Shown: positions 18,559 to 27,230 of the stretch, piece after piece
Numbering within the stretch: the stretch's first letter is position 1
Layout of the letters: each line of letters starts with the position of its first letter
DNA from: Bradyrhizobium pachyrhizi
GTDB lineage: Bacteria > Pseudomonadota > Alphaproteobacteria > Rhizobiales > Xanthobacteraceae
NCBI RefSeq assembly: GCF_001189245.1
Contig: NZ_LFIQ01000051.1
Location: 170,203-234,202 of the forward strand
Length of the DNA stretch: 64,000 nucleotides
Direction: 5' to 3'
The notes under the pieces: generated by a model
Told to the model about the DNA's origin: nothing
Seen by the model: the letters and a program-made list of their open reading frames with translations, nothing else
The model's database searches: none
Position numbers and translations under genes: made by a program

Positions 18559-19541
18559 GGGAGATGAAACGCATGTGGCGCCGCTGTCTGTTGACCGGGA
18601 TGCTCGTTTGGCTTGCCGCGACACCGGCGTCCGCCTTCGTTGCCTACGTCTCCAACGAGAAGGGCAACACCGTCACGGTGATCGACACCAACAGCTGGAC
18701 CGTAACCAAAACCATCAAGGTCGGCCAGCGGCCGCGCGGCATCGAGTTCTCGCGCGACGGCAAGTTCGTGATGGTCGCGGTCGGCGACGACGACACGATC
18801 CAGGTGATCGATACCAAGACCCAGGAGATCGTCGACACCTTGCCCTCCGGTCCCGACCCTGAATTGTTCACCCAGGATGCCGCCGGCAAGACCATGTATG
18901 TCGCCAACGAGAACGACAACACGGTCACCGTGATCGATCTCGAAAAGCGCGCCCGGATCGGCGACATCCAGGTCGGCGTCGAGCCCGAGGGCATGACGAT
19001 CAGCCCGGACGGCAAGATCCTGATCAACACCTCCGAGACCACCAACATGGCGCATTTCATCGACACGTCGACGCGCCAGATCGTCGCCAATGTGCTGGTC
19101 GATTCGCGGCCGCGCTTCGCCCAGTTCAAGCGCGACGGCTCCGAATTGTGGGTATCCTCCGAGATCGGTGGCACGGTGTCGATCGTCGATCCGGTCAAGC
19201 GCGAGGTGACCGGCAAGATTACCTTCGAGATTCCGGGCCTGCGCAACGAGGCGATCCAGCCGGTCGGCATCGGCATGACCAAGGACGGCAAGACCGCATT
19301 CGTTGCGCTCGGCCCCGCCAACCGCGTTGCCGTGGTCGACGGCACGAGCCACAAGGTCCTCAAATATCTCCTGGTCGGCCAGCGGGTCTGGCACATGGAT
19401 TTCACTCCGGACGAAAAATATCTGCTGGTTACCAACGGTGTCTCCAACGACGTCTCGGTGATCGACGTTGCATCCCAGAAGGTGATCAAGACCATTCAGG
19501 TCGGCGAACTGCCCTGGGGGATCACGATCGCGCAGCCATGA
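18543..19541 (+). CDS. YVTN beta-propeller protein of the PQQ/lut ABC cluster
   Basis: The 332-residue exported protein (signal peptide to about residue 30, or 22 if the ATG at 18564 is used) is built of seven or so YVTN repeats: YVSNEKGNTVTVID, YVANENDNTVTVID, LVTNGVSNDVSVID and others. Its start overlaps the previous gene by 16 bases and its stop overlaps the ATPase start (ATGA), so it is translationally coupled. It corresponds to the YVTN propeller gene (lutD) in the lanthanide transport cluster. It may present metal or PQQ to partners, but its molecular role is not known. Confidence 0.85.
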   Translation: MQAAVREMKRMWRRCLLTGMLVWLAATPASAFVAYVSNEKGNTVTVIDTNSWTVTKTIKVGQRPRGIEFSRDGKFVMVAVGDDDTIQVIDTKTQEIVDTLPSGPDPELFTQDAAGKTMYVANENDNTVTVIDLEKRARIGDIQVGVEPEGMTISPDGKILINTSETTNMAHFIDTSTRQIVANVLVDSRPRFAQFKRDGSELWVSSEIGGTVSIVDPVKREVTGKITFEIPGLRNEAIQPVGIGMTKDGKTAFVALGPANRVAVVDGTSHKVLKYLLVGQRVWHMDFTPDEKYLLVTNGVSNDVSVIDVASQKVIKTIQVGELPWGITIAQP

Positions 19542-20359
19542 CCGCAACCGACGCCCATATCGCGAGCCAGCTCTCGCCGGATGCAGGCCCTGGAACAGCC
19601 GCGGCCGTGCAGCCGGCGCTGTCGATCGGCAATGTCAGCCACAGCTACGGTCCGCGCCGCGCCTTGATCGATGTCAGTTTCACGGTTCAGTCTGCGAGCT
19701 TCACCGCGCTGCTGGGCCTCAATGGCGCCGGCAAGAGCACGCTGTTCTCGCTGGTGACGCGGTTGTTCGGCATCCAGAACGGCCAGATCAAGATCTTCGG
19801 CCACGACGTCAGCCGGACGCCGGGTGAAGCGTTGCGGCTGATGGGCGTGGTGTTCCAACCGCGCACGCTCGATCTCGACCTCTCGCTGACGCAGAACTTG
19901 CTGTATCACGCCGCGCTGCACGGCATCTCGCGGCGCGAGGCGCGGCTGCGCAGCGCCGAGGTGCTCGGCCGCATCGGGCTTGCCGACCGCGCCGCCAGCA
20001 AGGTACGCGATCTCTCGGGCGGCCAGATGCGAAGGCTGGAGATCGCCCGCGCGCTGTTGCACCGGCCCCGGCTGCTGCTGCTCGACGAGGCCACCGTCGG
20101 GCTCGACGTCAAGGCCCGCGCCGACATTCTCGACCATGTCCGGCAGCTCGTCACCGAGCAGGGCATCGGCGTGCTCTGGGCGACGCATCTGTTCGACGAA
20201 ATCATGCCAAACGACGACCTCGTCGTGCTGCATCAGGGCCGAATGCTGGCGCACGGCCCGATGTCACGCGTGATCGCGGACGCAGGCGCTCAGGACGTCA
20301 ACACCGCGTTCATGCGCCTGACCGGAACGGCAACACTCGCGGGGAGACCGCCGTCATGA
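19538..20359 (+). CDS. lutE: Lut-type ABC transporter ATP-binding protein
   Basis: The 273-residue ATPase has Walker A GLNGAGKST (near 66-74), Q-loop VVFQPR, signature LSGGQMRRLEIARAL (near 160) and Walker B LLLLDEATVGLD followed by the switch His in WATH. The start ATG overlaps the TGA of the propeller gene. A longer upstream frame reads through the propeller gene and is a shadow. It powers the permease encoded next, with which it overlaps by four bases. The subgroup is that of the PQQ-associated ABC ATPases, equivalent to LutE. Confidence 0.85.
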   Translation: MTATDAHIASQLSPDAGPGTAAAVQPALSIGNVSHSYGPRRALIDVSFTVQSASFTALLGLNGAGKSTLFSLVTRLFGIQNGQIKIFGHDVSRTPGEALRLMGVVFQPRTLDLDLSLTQNLLYHAALHGISRREARLRSAEVLGRIGLADRAASKVRDLSGGQMRRLEIARALLHRPRLLLLDEATVGLDVKARADILDHVRQLVTEQGIGVLWATHLFDEIMPNDDLVVLHQGRMLAHGPMSRVIADAGAQDVNTAFMRLTGTATLAGRPPS

Positions 20360-21204
20360 CCAGCACGACGGTTACGCCTGAGCGAAGCGGCTTCTCGCTG
20401 TCGGAATACATCGTCTGCCTGAACGGCATCGTATGGCGCGAGGCGCTGCGCTTCCTGCATCAGCGCGAGCGCTTCGTGTCGGCGCTGGTCAGGCCGCTGG
20501 TCTGGCTGTTCATCTTCGCGGCCGGCTTCCGGCAGGTGCTCGGCATCTCGATCATCCCGCCCTACGAGACTTACATCCTCTACGAGGTCTATATCGCGCC
20601 CGGCCTGATGGCGATGATCCAGCTGTTCAACGGCATGCAGTCCTCGCTGTCGATGGTCTACGACCGCGAGATGGGCAACATGCGCACGCTGCTGGTCAGC
20701 CCGCTGCCGCGCGGCTATCTCTTGTTCTGCAAGCTGCTCGCCGGCACGGCGGTGTCGCTGCTCCAGGTCTATGCTTTCCTGGTCATCGCGTGGTTCTGGG
20801 ACATCGCGCCGCCGACGATCGGCTACCTCACCGTGCTTCCGGCGCTGGTGCTGTCGGGCCTGATGCTCGGCGCACTGGGCATGCTGATCTCGGCCAGCAT
20901 CAAGCAGCTGGAAAATTTCGCCGGTGTGATGAACTTTGTGATCTTCCCGATGTTCTTCGCATCGTCGGCCCTCTACCCGCTGTGGCGCGTGCAGGAAGGC
21001 AGTCCGATGCTGTACTATATCTGCCAGTGCAATCCGTTCACGCATGCGGTGGAGCTGATCCGGTTTGCGCTGTACGGCAGGATGAACTGGGTTTCGCTCG
21101 CGGTGGTCGGCGGCTGCACCGTCGTGTTCATGATCGGCGCGATCCTGGCTTACGATCCATCGCGCGGCCTGGTGCGCCGCGGACCCGGCGGAGGCGAGGC
21201 ATGA
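20356..21204 (+). CDS. lutF: Lut-type ABC transporter permease (ABC-2 type)
   Basis: The 282-residue membrane protein has six hydrophobic segments (about 45-65, 80-100, 125-150, 160-185, 195-215, 245-265) and the ABC-2 type signature around the fifth helix (FPMFFASSALYPLWRV), followed by NPFTHAVELIRFALYG. It overlaps the ATPase stop and the next start by ATGA junctions. In the lut cluster the equivalent LutF is needed for lanthanide entry to the cytoplasm. The ABC-2 fold is more usual in exporters, so transport direction deserves a direct test. Confidence 0.83.
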   Translation: MTSTTVTPERSGFSLSEYIVCLNGIVWREALRFLHQRERFVSALVRPLVWLFIFAAGFRQVLGISIIPPYETYILYEVYIAPGLMAMIQLFNGMQSSLSMVYDREMGNMRTLLVSPLPRGYLLFCKLLAGTAVSLLQVYAFLVIAWFWDIAPPTIGYLTVLPALVLSGLMLGALGMLISASIKQLENFAGVMNFVIFPMFFASSALYPLWRVQEGSPMLYYICQCNPFTHAVELIRFALYGRMNWVSLAVVGGCTVVFMIGAILAYDPSRGLVRRGPGGGEA

Positions 21205-21818
21205 CGGGCTGGCGAACAGGACTGGGCGCGCTGCTCGCGATGGCTCTGTCGACCCAGGTCGCATCGGCTGCCGACCCGCGCTATCCGGACTGGCCCTGCC
21301 AACAGGCCAAGGTGCCCGAGATCTCGCTCGCCGCTGTCTGGGCCGGGCCGCCACTCGGCGATGCCGAGACCAAGTGGAAGGACGACCCGAAGGTCAGCGC
21401 GCTCGCGATCAAGCTCGCGGCGCGCCGCGTTCCGCTCGAGGAGGCGCAGAAGGAGATCACCGAATTCCTGTCAGCTGCCGCGGCCGACAAGGCCAATGCG
21501 GGAAAACTGCTGTTTGCCGGTCTGTTCGATACGCTGAACGGACAGCGCGCCTCGGTGATGAACGGGCTCGAGCGCGTGATGCGCAAGCAGCGCGAGGCCG
21601 CGGAGAAGATCCGCGACGACACGCTCAAGCTGCAGGCGCTGCAGGACGCGACACCGCCGGACCAGGCCAAGGTCGACGAGCTCGGCAACCAACTGGTCTG
21701 GGAGACCCGCATCTTCGAGGACCGCGGGCGCGTGGTGAAATTCGTCTGCGAGGTGCCGACCGCCATCGATCAGCGCCTGTTCGCGCTCGGCCGTACCATC
21801 CAGCAGGAGCTCGATTGA
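21201..21818 (+). CDS. Exported helical protein ending the lut-type operon
   Basis: The 205-residue protein has a signal peptide (to ASAADPRY) and a helical, charged mature part with two cysteines (WPCQQ near 32 and FVCEV near 181). Its ATG overlaps the permease stop, so it is part of the same transcription unit. The lut cluster of methylotrophs also ends with exported proteins of unknown function (LutG), to which this may correspond. No motif shows a reaction. Confidence 0.7.
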   Translation: MTGWRTGLGALLAMALSTQVASAADPRYPDWPCQQAKVPEISLAAVWAGPPLGDAETKWKDDPKVSALAIKLAARRVPLEEAQKEITEFLSAAAADKANAGKLLFAGLFDTLNGQRASVMNGLERVMRKQREAAEKIRDDTLKLQALQDATPPDQAKVDELGNQLVWETRIFEDRGRVVKFVCEVPTAIDQRLFALGRTIQQELD

Positions 21819-21960
21819 GGCCTGCGACCGATCGCCCCGGGATCGTTAACGCGCCGCTTTGACGGTCTTTTGGGTAACAATCTCTTGGGCCACACCGACA
21901 CGGAACAAACTGCGCTGCCCGCTCGTTGTCCCCAACTATATCTGAAGTTGGGAGACCTCC

Positions 21961-22257
21961 ATGAAAGCAGCCAAGATCGTCATGACCAGCCTTGCCGCCG
22001 CGAGCCTGGTCACCACAGCGGCTTTGGCCCAGCAATCCATGTCGGGAATGGTCACCAAGATTGACCGACTGAGTGGAACCATCTCGATCCAGCAGATGCA
22101 AAGCGGCACGGTGGGCGCGTCCGGCGGCGCGATCCAGGAATACAAGGTGCCGAAGGGACAGTCGCTGGAGGCATTCCACGCCGGTGACAAGGTCTCGTTC
22201 ACCACAACGGACAGCGACGGCGGCAAGACCATCAACAAGCTCGACAAGCAGAAGTAA
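21961..22257 (+). CDS. Small CusF-like / DUF1344-like periplasmic protein
   Basis: The 98-residue protein has a signal peptide (about 1-23) and a mature domain of about 75 residues beginning MSGMVTKIDRLSGTISI, which resembles the small OB-fold metal-handling proteins of the CusF/DUF1344 type. The copper-binding His/Met/Trp pattern of true CusF is not convincing, so the metal is open. A GGGAGACCTCC ribosome-binding region lies directly ahead. The gene sits 142 bases after the lut-type operon and may be expressed with it. Confidence 0.65.
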   Translation: MKAAKIVMTSLAAASLVTTAALAQQSMSGMVTKIDRLSGTISIQQMQSGTVGASGGAIQEYKVPKGQSLEAFHAGDKVSFTTTDSDGGKTINKLDKQK

Positions 22258-22284
22258 CGGCCCGCGTGGCGCGCGAGGACGGGC

Positions 22285-22839
22285 TTACTGCTCTCCCTCG
22301 CGCGGCTCGGGCTCGGCGTCCGCCAGCGGCAATTTGGCACGTTCCCATCCGTCGGTTCCCTCCGGATACCACGCCACGTTGCGGTAGCCGTAGGACAGCA
22401 CGCGCTTGGCGGCGTTCCACGACATCCAGCAATTCTCCTGGCAGTAGATCACGAGCAATCTGGTCGCGTCGCCGCCTGAGGCGCGGACGAGCCCGCGTCG
22501 CAGATAATCCTCCGTGGGCGCGGCGAGCTTGCCGTAGCCGGTGTCAGGCAGCCAGATGCTGCCGGGAATGTTGAGGTGCGGCCGTTCGCGCCACACCGTG
22601 CCGGCCGGCAGATTTGGCTTCGGCGCGCGCGGCAGCACGTCGACGAACGCGGCGGACTTGTCGCGCCATATCGCTTCCGCTTCCGCGGTCGTGAGCACCC
22701 GTGCGCCGGCAAGCGTCACCGGCACCGGCGCGCGGTAGTCCTCGGTGCGATAGCTCTCCGGCTCTGCGGGTGGGTCCTGCGCGCGGACAGGCGAAGCGGC
22801 GACGAACATCACCGCAAGCATGGCCGCGAGCCTGATCAT
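22285..22839 (-). CDS. PQQ-associated rhodanese-like protein with CxxxCW motif
   Basis: The 184-residue exported protein (signal peptide to VRAQDPP) has a rhodanese-like fold with the active-site loop YCQENCWMSWNAAKR, a two-cysteine loop followed by Trp that defines a family tied to PQQ-dependent catabolism. It may carry sulfane sulfur or a disulfide in the periplasm. Its ATG overlaps the stop of the upstream binding protein gene (ATGA), so the two are coupled. Its likely partners are the SoxYZ-like carrier and the zinc metallohydrolase encoded nearby. Confidence 0.85.
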   Translation of the reverse strand: MIRLAAMLAVMFVAASPVRAQDPPAEPESYRTEDYRAPVPVTLAGARVLTTAEAEAIWRDKSAAFVDVLPRAPKPNLPAGTVWRERPHLNIPGSIWLPDTGYGKLAAPTEDYLRRGLVRASGGDATRLLVIYCQENCWMSWNAAKRVLSYGYRNVAWYPEGTDGWERAKLPLADAEPEPREGEQ

Positions 22840-23717
22840 GGTGATTTGGTCGCGGTCTCCGGCCCGATTGGACGGTCGTTTTCGTCGAGCAGCGGGACGC
22901 CGTAGTCGAGCAGGATCTTGTTGATCTCGGGCTGGTTCTCCTGGATCAGGCGATTGAGTTGGCGCTTCCAGTTCTGGTCGGACGCCCGCACGCCCATGCC
23001 GATCCGATAGACCAGCTTCGGCCCCGTGGTCTCCTTGACCAGCGGCGTGATGTGCAGCGGCGGGTTGGCCTTCTTGGCGTAAAAGCCCGCCATCGGTCCC
23101 CACAGGATGCCGGCGTCGATCTCACCCTTGGCGAGATCGTTCATCATCGCCTCGGCCGACGAATCGTAGCGCGTATCGATCATCAGCGGATAAGGCTTCG
23201 CATTGGTCATCAGGCCGTTGATGGCCATGTTGGTCGCGGGCGGCGTTCCCGCCACGATGCCGATATGCTTGCCCTTCAGCCGCTGGTCCTCGAGCGTCGT
23301 GACCTCGTCGAGCCCGCTGCCCGGCTTGGCAACGATCGCATAGGCTGTGCGGTAATACGGATTGGTGCCCTGCGCGAGGTCATCGCCTTGCGGAAACCCC
23401 ATGATGACGTCGCAGCGATGCGCGCCGAGCGTCATCCGCACGAAGCCGGTGGCCTGCGGAAAGAACATGTAGTCGAGCTTCTTTTGCAGCTTCCCGGCCA
23501 GCAGTTCGCCGATCTTGTTCTCAAACCCCTCGCCCTTGTCGTTCGAGAACGGCAGGTTGCGGGGATCGGCACAGATGCGCAGCACGCGGGCATCGATGAG
23601 CTCGATGGAAAGTTCGCCCTGATCATTGACCTGCGCGCGCGCAATGTCGCGGCCGGCCAGACAGGCGATGAAGCCGACAAGCGCGAGCAGAACAGGACGA
23701 CATCCGACAATTCTCAT
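22836..23717 (-). CDS. Quinoprotein dehydrogenase-associated periplasmic binding protein (XoxJ/MoxJ-like)
   Basis: The 293-residue protein starts at MRIVGC, behind an AGGAG ribosome-binding site, has a signal peptide (to DIARA) and a type II solute-binding fold: VLRICADPRNLPFSNDKGEGFE at the mature start and CDVIMGFPQGD in the middle. This is the family of binding proteins associated with PQQ dehydrogenases, like MoxJ and XoxJ, thought to help the dehydrogenase mature instead of feeding a transporter. It is coupled to the rhodanese-like gene and divergent from the zinc metallohydrolase gene. Confidence 0.86.
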   Translation of the reverse strand: MRIVGCRPVLLALVGFIACLAGRDIARAQVNDQGELSIELIDARVLRICADPRNLPFSNDKGEGFENKIGELLAGKLQKKLDYMFFPQATGFVRMTLGAHRCDVIMGFPQGDDLAQGTNPYYRTAYAIVAKPGSGLDEVTTLEDQRLKGKHIGIVAGTPPATNMAINGLMTNAKPYPLMIDTRYDSSAEAMMNDLAKGEIDAGILWGPMAGFYAKKANPPLHITPLVKETTGPKLVYRIGMGVRASDQNWKRQLNRLIQENQPEINKILLDYGVPLLDENDRPIGPETATKSP

Positions 23718-23884
23718 TACGCGGTCTCCTCTTGATCGGATCGATCGCCGCCATCCAGCAATTGCCCGGCGCACCATGACGTGCAACAGGAATAATGATC
23801 GCGACCACGCCGCGTTGCTTGCTGCAGCGCAAACTGGAACGCGACGACATCGATCGCGCGTCCCGGAGTAACTGAGGCGGAAAC

Positions 23885-24811
23885 ATGGCTCATGGCGGTT
23901 CGGTGCTTGCGCTGCTCCTGATGCTTTGGGCGCCGACCATAGCGCGGGCGCAAGAGGCAGAATTGCCTGTAAGCGAAGTCGCTCCCGGAATATTCGTTCA
24001 CACCGGGGTCACCGCATTGATGACGCGCGAGAACGAAGGCGCCATCGCCAATGTGGGATTCGTGATCGGCGACAGCGCCGTCGCCGTCATCGACACCGGC
24101 GGCAGCGTCCGCGAAGGACGACAGCTGCTCGCCGCGGTCCGCAGCCGTACCGACAAGCCGATCCGCTACGTGATCAACACCCACGCGCATCCCGACCACA
24201 GCTTCGGCAATGCGGCTTTCGTCGGCGATGGGACCAGCTTCGTCGGCCATAAGTCTCTGCCACGCGCGCTGGCCGCGCGCGGACAATTCTACCTCGACGG
24301 GTTTCGCCGGAGCATAGGCGACGCGTTGATCGACGAGGTGAAGATCATCCCCCCGACCGTGCTGGTCGCGGACACGCAGAAGCTCGACCTCGGCGGACGG
24401 GCCCTCACCCTGAAGGCGTGGCCGCCCGCCCATAGCGACAACGACCTCACGGTCCTCGACGAGCAAACCAGGACCCTGTTCGCCGGCGATATGGTGTTTC
24501 TCATCCATATTCCCGTGGTCGACGGCAGCCTCAAGGGCTGGTTGCGTGCGCTTAACGCACTCGCGGCGATCTCCGCCGAGCGCGTGGTTCCCGGTCACGG
24601 ACCCGTGAGCGCATGGCCGGCAGCGCTTGCCGATGAGCGGCGTTACCTTGGGGTGTTGGCCGCGGACGTGCGCGCGCTGGTCGCAAGCGGCAAGCCGATC
24701 ACCGCCGCGGCCGAGCACGCCGCAGCCGCCGAGCGGCCGCGCTGGCAATTGTTCGATGATTACAACGCCCGCAACGCAACTGCAGCATTCTCGGAAATTG
24801 AATGGGAATAG
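23885..24811 (+). CDS. Quinoprotein relay system zinc metallohydrolase (MBL fold)
   Basis: The 308-residue exported metallo-beta-lactamase-fold protein has the zinc motif THAHPDH (H100, H102, D104, H105), a third-site His in the PPAHSDND segment, Asp in FAGDMVF and the C-terminal GHGPV. The signal peptide ends near ARAQEA. It belongs to the SoxH-related zinc metallohydrolases found with PQQ enzymes. Its substrate is unknown; a persulfide or thioester on the SoxYZ-like carrier encoded 43 bases downstream is an attractive guess. Confidence 0.85.
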   Translation: MAHGGSVLALLLMLWAPTIARAQEAELPVSEVAPGIFVHTGVTALMTRENEGAIANVGFVIGDSAVAVIDTGGSVREGRQLLAAVRSRTDKPIRYVINTHAHPDHSFGNAAFVGDGTSFVGHKSLPRALAARGQFYLDGFRRSIGDALIDEVKIIPPTVLVADTQKLDLGGRALTLKAWPPAHSDNDLTVLDEQTRTLFAGDMVFLIHIPVVDGSLKGWLRALNALAAISAERVVPGHGPVSAWPAALADERRYLGVLAADVRALVASGKPITAAAEHAAAAERPRWQLFDDYNARNATAAFSEIEWE

Positions 24812-24854
24812 CTGATCGTCCTATAATGACGCGGCTGCATAGGATTTCGCGAAC

Positions 24855-25679
24855 ATGACCGGACATCGCGCCCGCCTGCTTTGCATCGCAAGCCTGCTCA
24901 CGATCGCGCTGGGCACACCGGCTGCACTCGCGGCAGAGGCCTATGATCCCTGGCCAGGTCTCGTCCAGGACATCTTCAGCAACCGTCCGATGAATGACGG
25001 CAATGATGTCATCGGCATCGAAATGCCGATACGCGCGGAAGACGCCGCGATCGTGCCGGTGACGCTGCGCACCAAGCTGCAACCGAGCGACAGCCGCCGC
25101 GTCGTCGCGATCACGCTTGTGATCGACGAGAACCCGGCGCCGATGGCTACGAAGTTCACGCTGGGGCCGGACGCCAACGTCACCGAGATTTCGACGCGCG
25201 TCCGCGTCAATAATTACACCAATGTGCACGCCGTCGCGGAGCTCAGCGACGGCAAGCTCTATGTGAGCAAGGTCTATGTCAAAGCATCCGGTGGCTGCTC
25301 GGCGCCGGCCGGCAAGAACGTCGAGGAAGCCAAGAACCGCCTCGGTCAGATGCGCTACCGGCAATTCACCAAGTCCGAACAGGGACCTGCGACCAGCACG
25401 CGGGAAGCCCAGATCATGATCGGGCATCCGAATAATTCAGGCCTGCAGATGGACCAGGTCACGCAGCTCTATATCCCGGCCTTCTTCGTCAATGAGCTGT
25501 ACATCTGGCAGGACGACAGTCCGGTGCTGGCGATGGAGGGCGGAATCTCGATTTCCGAGGATCCTAATGTCCGCTTCACCTACGTCTCGAACGGAGCCAA
25601 GCGCTTCCGCGCCGAAGCCAAGGATACCGAAGGGCATATTTTCGAGCACGAATGGAAGGTCGAGAATCCCGGCACTTGA
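24855..25679 (+). CDS. Quinoprotein-associated fused SoxYZ-like carrier protein
   Basis: The 274-residue exported protein (signal peptide to LAAEAYDP) has a SoxY-like N-terminal part ending in the carrier-type motif VKASGGCSAP (C148) and a SoxZ-like C-terminal part (RYRQFTKSEQGP onward). In Sox sulfur oxidation the SoxY Cys near the C-terminus holds the sulfur substrate. Here the Cys sits internally because SoxZ is fused behind it. No other sox genes are present, so the carrier serves the PQQ system and not thiosulfate oxidation. Confidence 0.86.
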   Translation: MTGHRARLLCIASLLTIALGTPAALAAEAYDPWPGLVQDIFSNRPMNDGNDVIGIEMPIRAEDAAIVPVTLRTKLQPSDSRRVVAITLVIDENPAPMATKFTLGPDANVTEISTRVRVNNYTNVHAVAELSDGKLYVSKVYVKASGGCSAPAGKNVEEAKNRLGQMRYRQFTKSEQGPATSTREAQIMIGHPNNSGLQMDQVTQLYIPAFFVNELYIWQDDSPVLAMEGGISISEDPNVRFTYVSNGAKRFRAEAKDTEGHIFEHEWKVENPGT

Positions 25680-25757
25680 CGCCTCGCGATCTCACGACGG
25701 ACGCAAAAAATGCGATGAGATCAGGTTGGATCGCTATCGCGCCTTAGCCGGCATTTA

Positions 25758-25804
25758 AGCATGATCTTTCCGGAAAACCGCTTCGCACTTTTCCGGATCA
25801 TGCT
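25758..25804. repeat. Short palindromic repeat, probable bidirectional terminator
   Basis: Outer arms agcatgat and atcatgct with inner arms ccggaaaa and ttttccgg form an imperfect hairpin with a central gcttcg loop. This 47-base element is a common Bradyrhizobium intergenic palindrome. It sits between the convergent SoxYZ-like gene and the small exported protein gene. Confidence 0.7.
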
Positions 25805-26161
25805 CTAGAAGCACCTGACTTCGGCTTCGGCCTGGGCGCGCCTGAGGTCGTTGAGCGCGTTCGCGGCCTGCTCGGACGAGCGGAACTGGCCGCCCAGATT
25901 GCCGCGCACCTGCGCCATGCTCAGCACTGTCTCGGCGGTGACGTACCGATCATAGGGGATGATCGAGGCGACGACGTCGATCGAGCAGGAACATTGCTCG
26001 ATTGACTGCCGGGATTCGCCATTTGCCTTCATGCAGCCGAACACATATTCAGCCCGCGCCGAGGTCGGATAGTCGTTGATCTCCTGGGCCTGCACGCTGA
26101 CGGCCGTCCCGGCGAGCACCAGGATGGCGACAATCGGTCGTAGCATGCCAGCTCCTGCCAT
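25805..26161 (-). CDS. Small exported cysteine-containing protein of unknown function
   Basis: The protein has 118 residues from the ATG at 26161, or 113 from the ATG at 26146, which has AGGAG five bases ahead. Either start leaves a signal peptide (LRPIVAILVLAGTAVSVQAQ). The mature part has cysteines FGCMKA, QCSCS and a terminal RCF, implying disulfides. No family is recognised. It is divergent from the second ABC system and lies within the quinoprotein island, so a periplasmic accessory role is plausible but unproven. Confidence 0.65.
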   Translation of the reverse strand: MAGAGMLRPIVAILVLAGTAVSVQAQEINDYPTSARAEYVFGCMKANGESRQSIEQCSCSIDVVASIIPYDRYVTAETVLSMAQVRGNLGGQFRSSEQAANALNDLRRAQAEAEVRCF

Positions 26162-26247
26162 GGTCCTGCTTCCTCTTCTCTTTCCGCAAGCTATGCTATG
26201 GATGTTGATCAGAAAAGAAAACATTCGGGGAAGTGGCTCAAGAAACG

Positions 26248-27228
26248 ATGATCATCTCTGTACGCACGGTGTTGGCTGCGGCAGTTCTGGCGGTCATGCA
26301 GTTCGGCACCTCGTGCTACGCGCAGACCATCCGCGTTGCAGCGCAGAAGACCGGAACGCTGGCCTGGGAACTGGCCGTCATTCGCTCCCATGGTCTCGAC
26401 AAGAAGGCCAATCTGTCGATCGACGTCGTCGAGCTGGCCAGCCCCGAGGCCGGCAAGATCGCGCTGCGCGCTGGCACGGCCGACGTGATGGTCTCGGACT
26501 GGCCTTGGGTGTCGCGCGAGCGGTCGCTCGGCGCGAAGCTGCAATTCTATCCCTATTCGAGCGCGCTGGGCGCCGTGATGGTCCCGGCCTCCTCGCCGGT
26601 CAAGGCGCTGGCGGACCTCAAGGGGCGCAAGCTTGCCGTGGCCGGCGGCGCGATCGACAAGAACTGGCTGCTGCTTCAGGCCGCTTCGAAGCAGGACGGC
26701 GTCGACCTGAAGTCGCAAGCGACCATCGTCTATGGCGCACCGCCGCTGCTCGCCGCCAAGACGCTCGGCGGCGAGATGGACGCGACGCTCAATTACTGGA
26801 ATTTCTGCGCCGCGCTCGAAGCCAAGGGCTTTCGCCGGCTCGCCGGCATGGAAGAGATCCTGCAAAAGCTCGGCAGCAAGGGCCGCATCGCCATGATTGG
26901 CTACGTGTTCGACGAAGCCTGGGCGAACGCCAACAAGGATCTGGTGGCCCGCTTCATCGCCGTGACGCGCGCCGCGAAAGAGATTCTGGCGACCTCGGAT
27001 GCCGAATGGGACGCGATCGCGCCGCTGACCGGTGCGCAGGATGCCGCAACCCTGCATGCCTATCGTGAGCGCTACCGCGAAGGCATCCCGCGCCGTCCTA
27101 TCGCGGACGAAGAGGCGGATGCGCGCGTGCTCTACCGCGTGCTGGCGCAGCTCGGCGGCCGCGATCTGGTCGGCTCCGCAACCGAGCTCGATCCCGGCAC
27201 CTTCTATCAAGCGATTCCGGGAGACTAG
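26248..27228 (+). CDS. NitT/SsuA-type ABC transporter substrate-binding protein
   Basis: The protein has 326 residues from the ATG at 26248 (a GTG at 26233 is possible), with a signal peptide to SCYAQT and the NMT1/SsuA-type start IRVAAQKTGTLAWELAVIRS. Downstream segments such as GTADVMVSDWPWVSRERSLG fit this class. The permease starts 3 bases after the stop, so the three genes 26248-28668 form one transporter operon. NitT/SsuA transporters import anions or small organics such as sulfonates or pyrimidine precursors. Inside the PQQ island the ligand might be a metal chelate, a C1 compound or a PQQ-linked substrate. Confidence 0.83.
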   Translation: MIISVRTVLAAAVLAVMQFGTSCYAQTIRVAAQKTGTLAWELAVIRSHGLDKKANLSIDVVELASPEAGKIALRAGTADVMVSDWPWVSRERSLGAKLQFYPYSSALGAVMVPASSPVKALADLKGRKLAVAGGAIDKNWLLLQAASKQDGVDLKSQATIVYGAPPLLAAKTLGGEMDATLNYWNFCAALEAKGFRRLAGMEEILQKLGSKGRIAMIGYVFDEAWANANKDLVARFIAVTRAAKEILATSDAEWDAIAPLTGAQDAATLHAYRERYREGIPRRPIADEEADARVLYRVLAQLGGRDLVGSATELDPGTFYQAIPGD

Positions 27229-27230
27229 CG

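Noticed and set aside
24855..25679. Thiosulfate-oxidising Sox system
   Set aside because: Only a fused SoxYZ-like carrier and a SoxH-like hydrolase are present; soxA, soxX, soxB and soxCD are absent and the context is PQQ enzymes.
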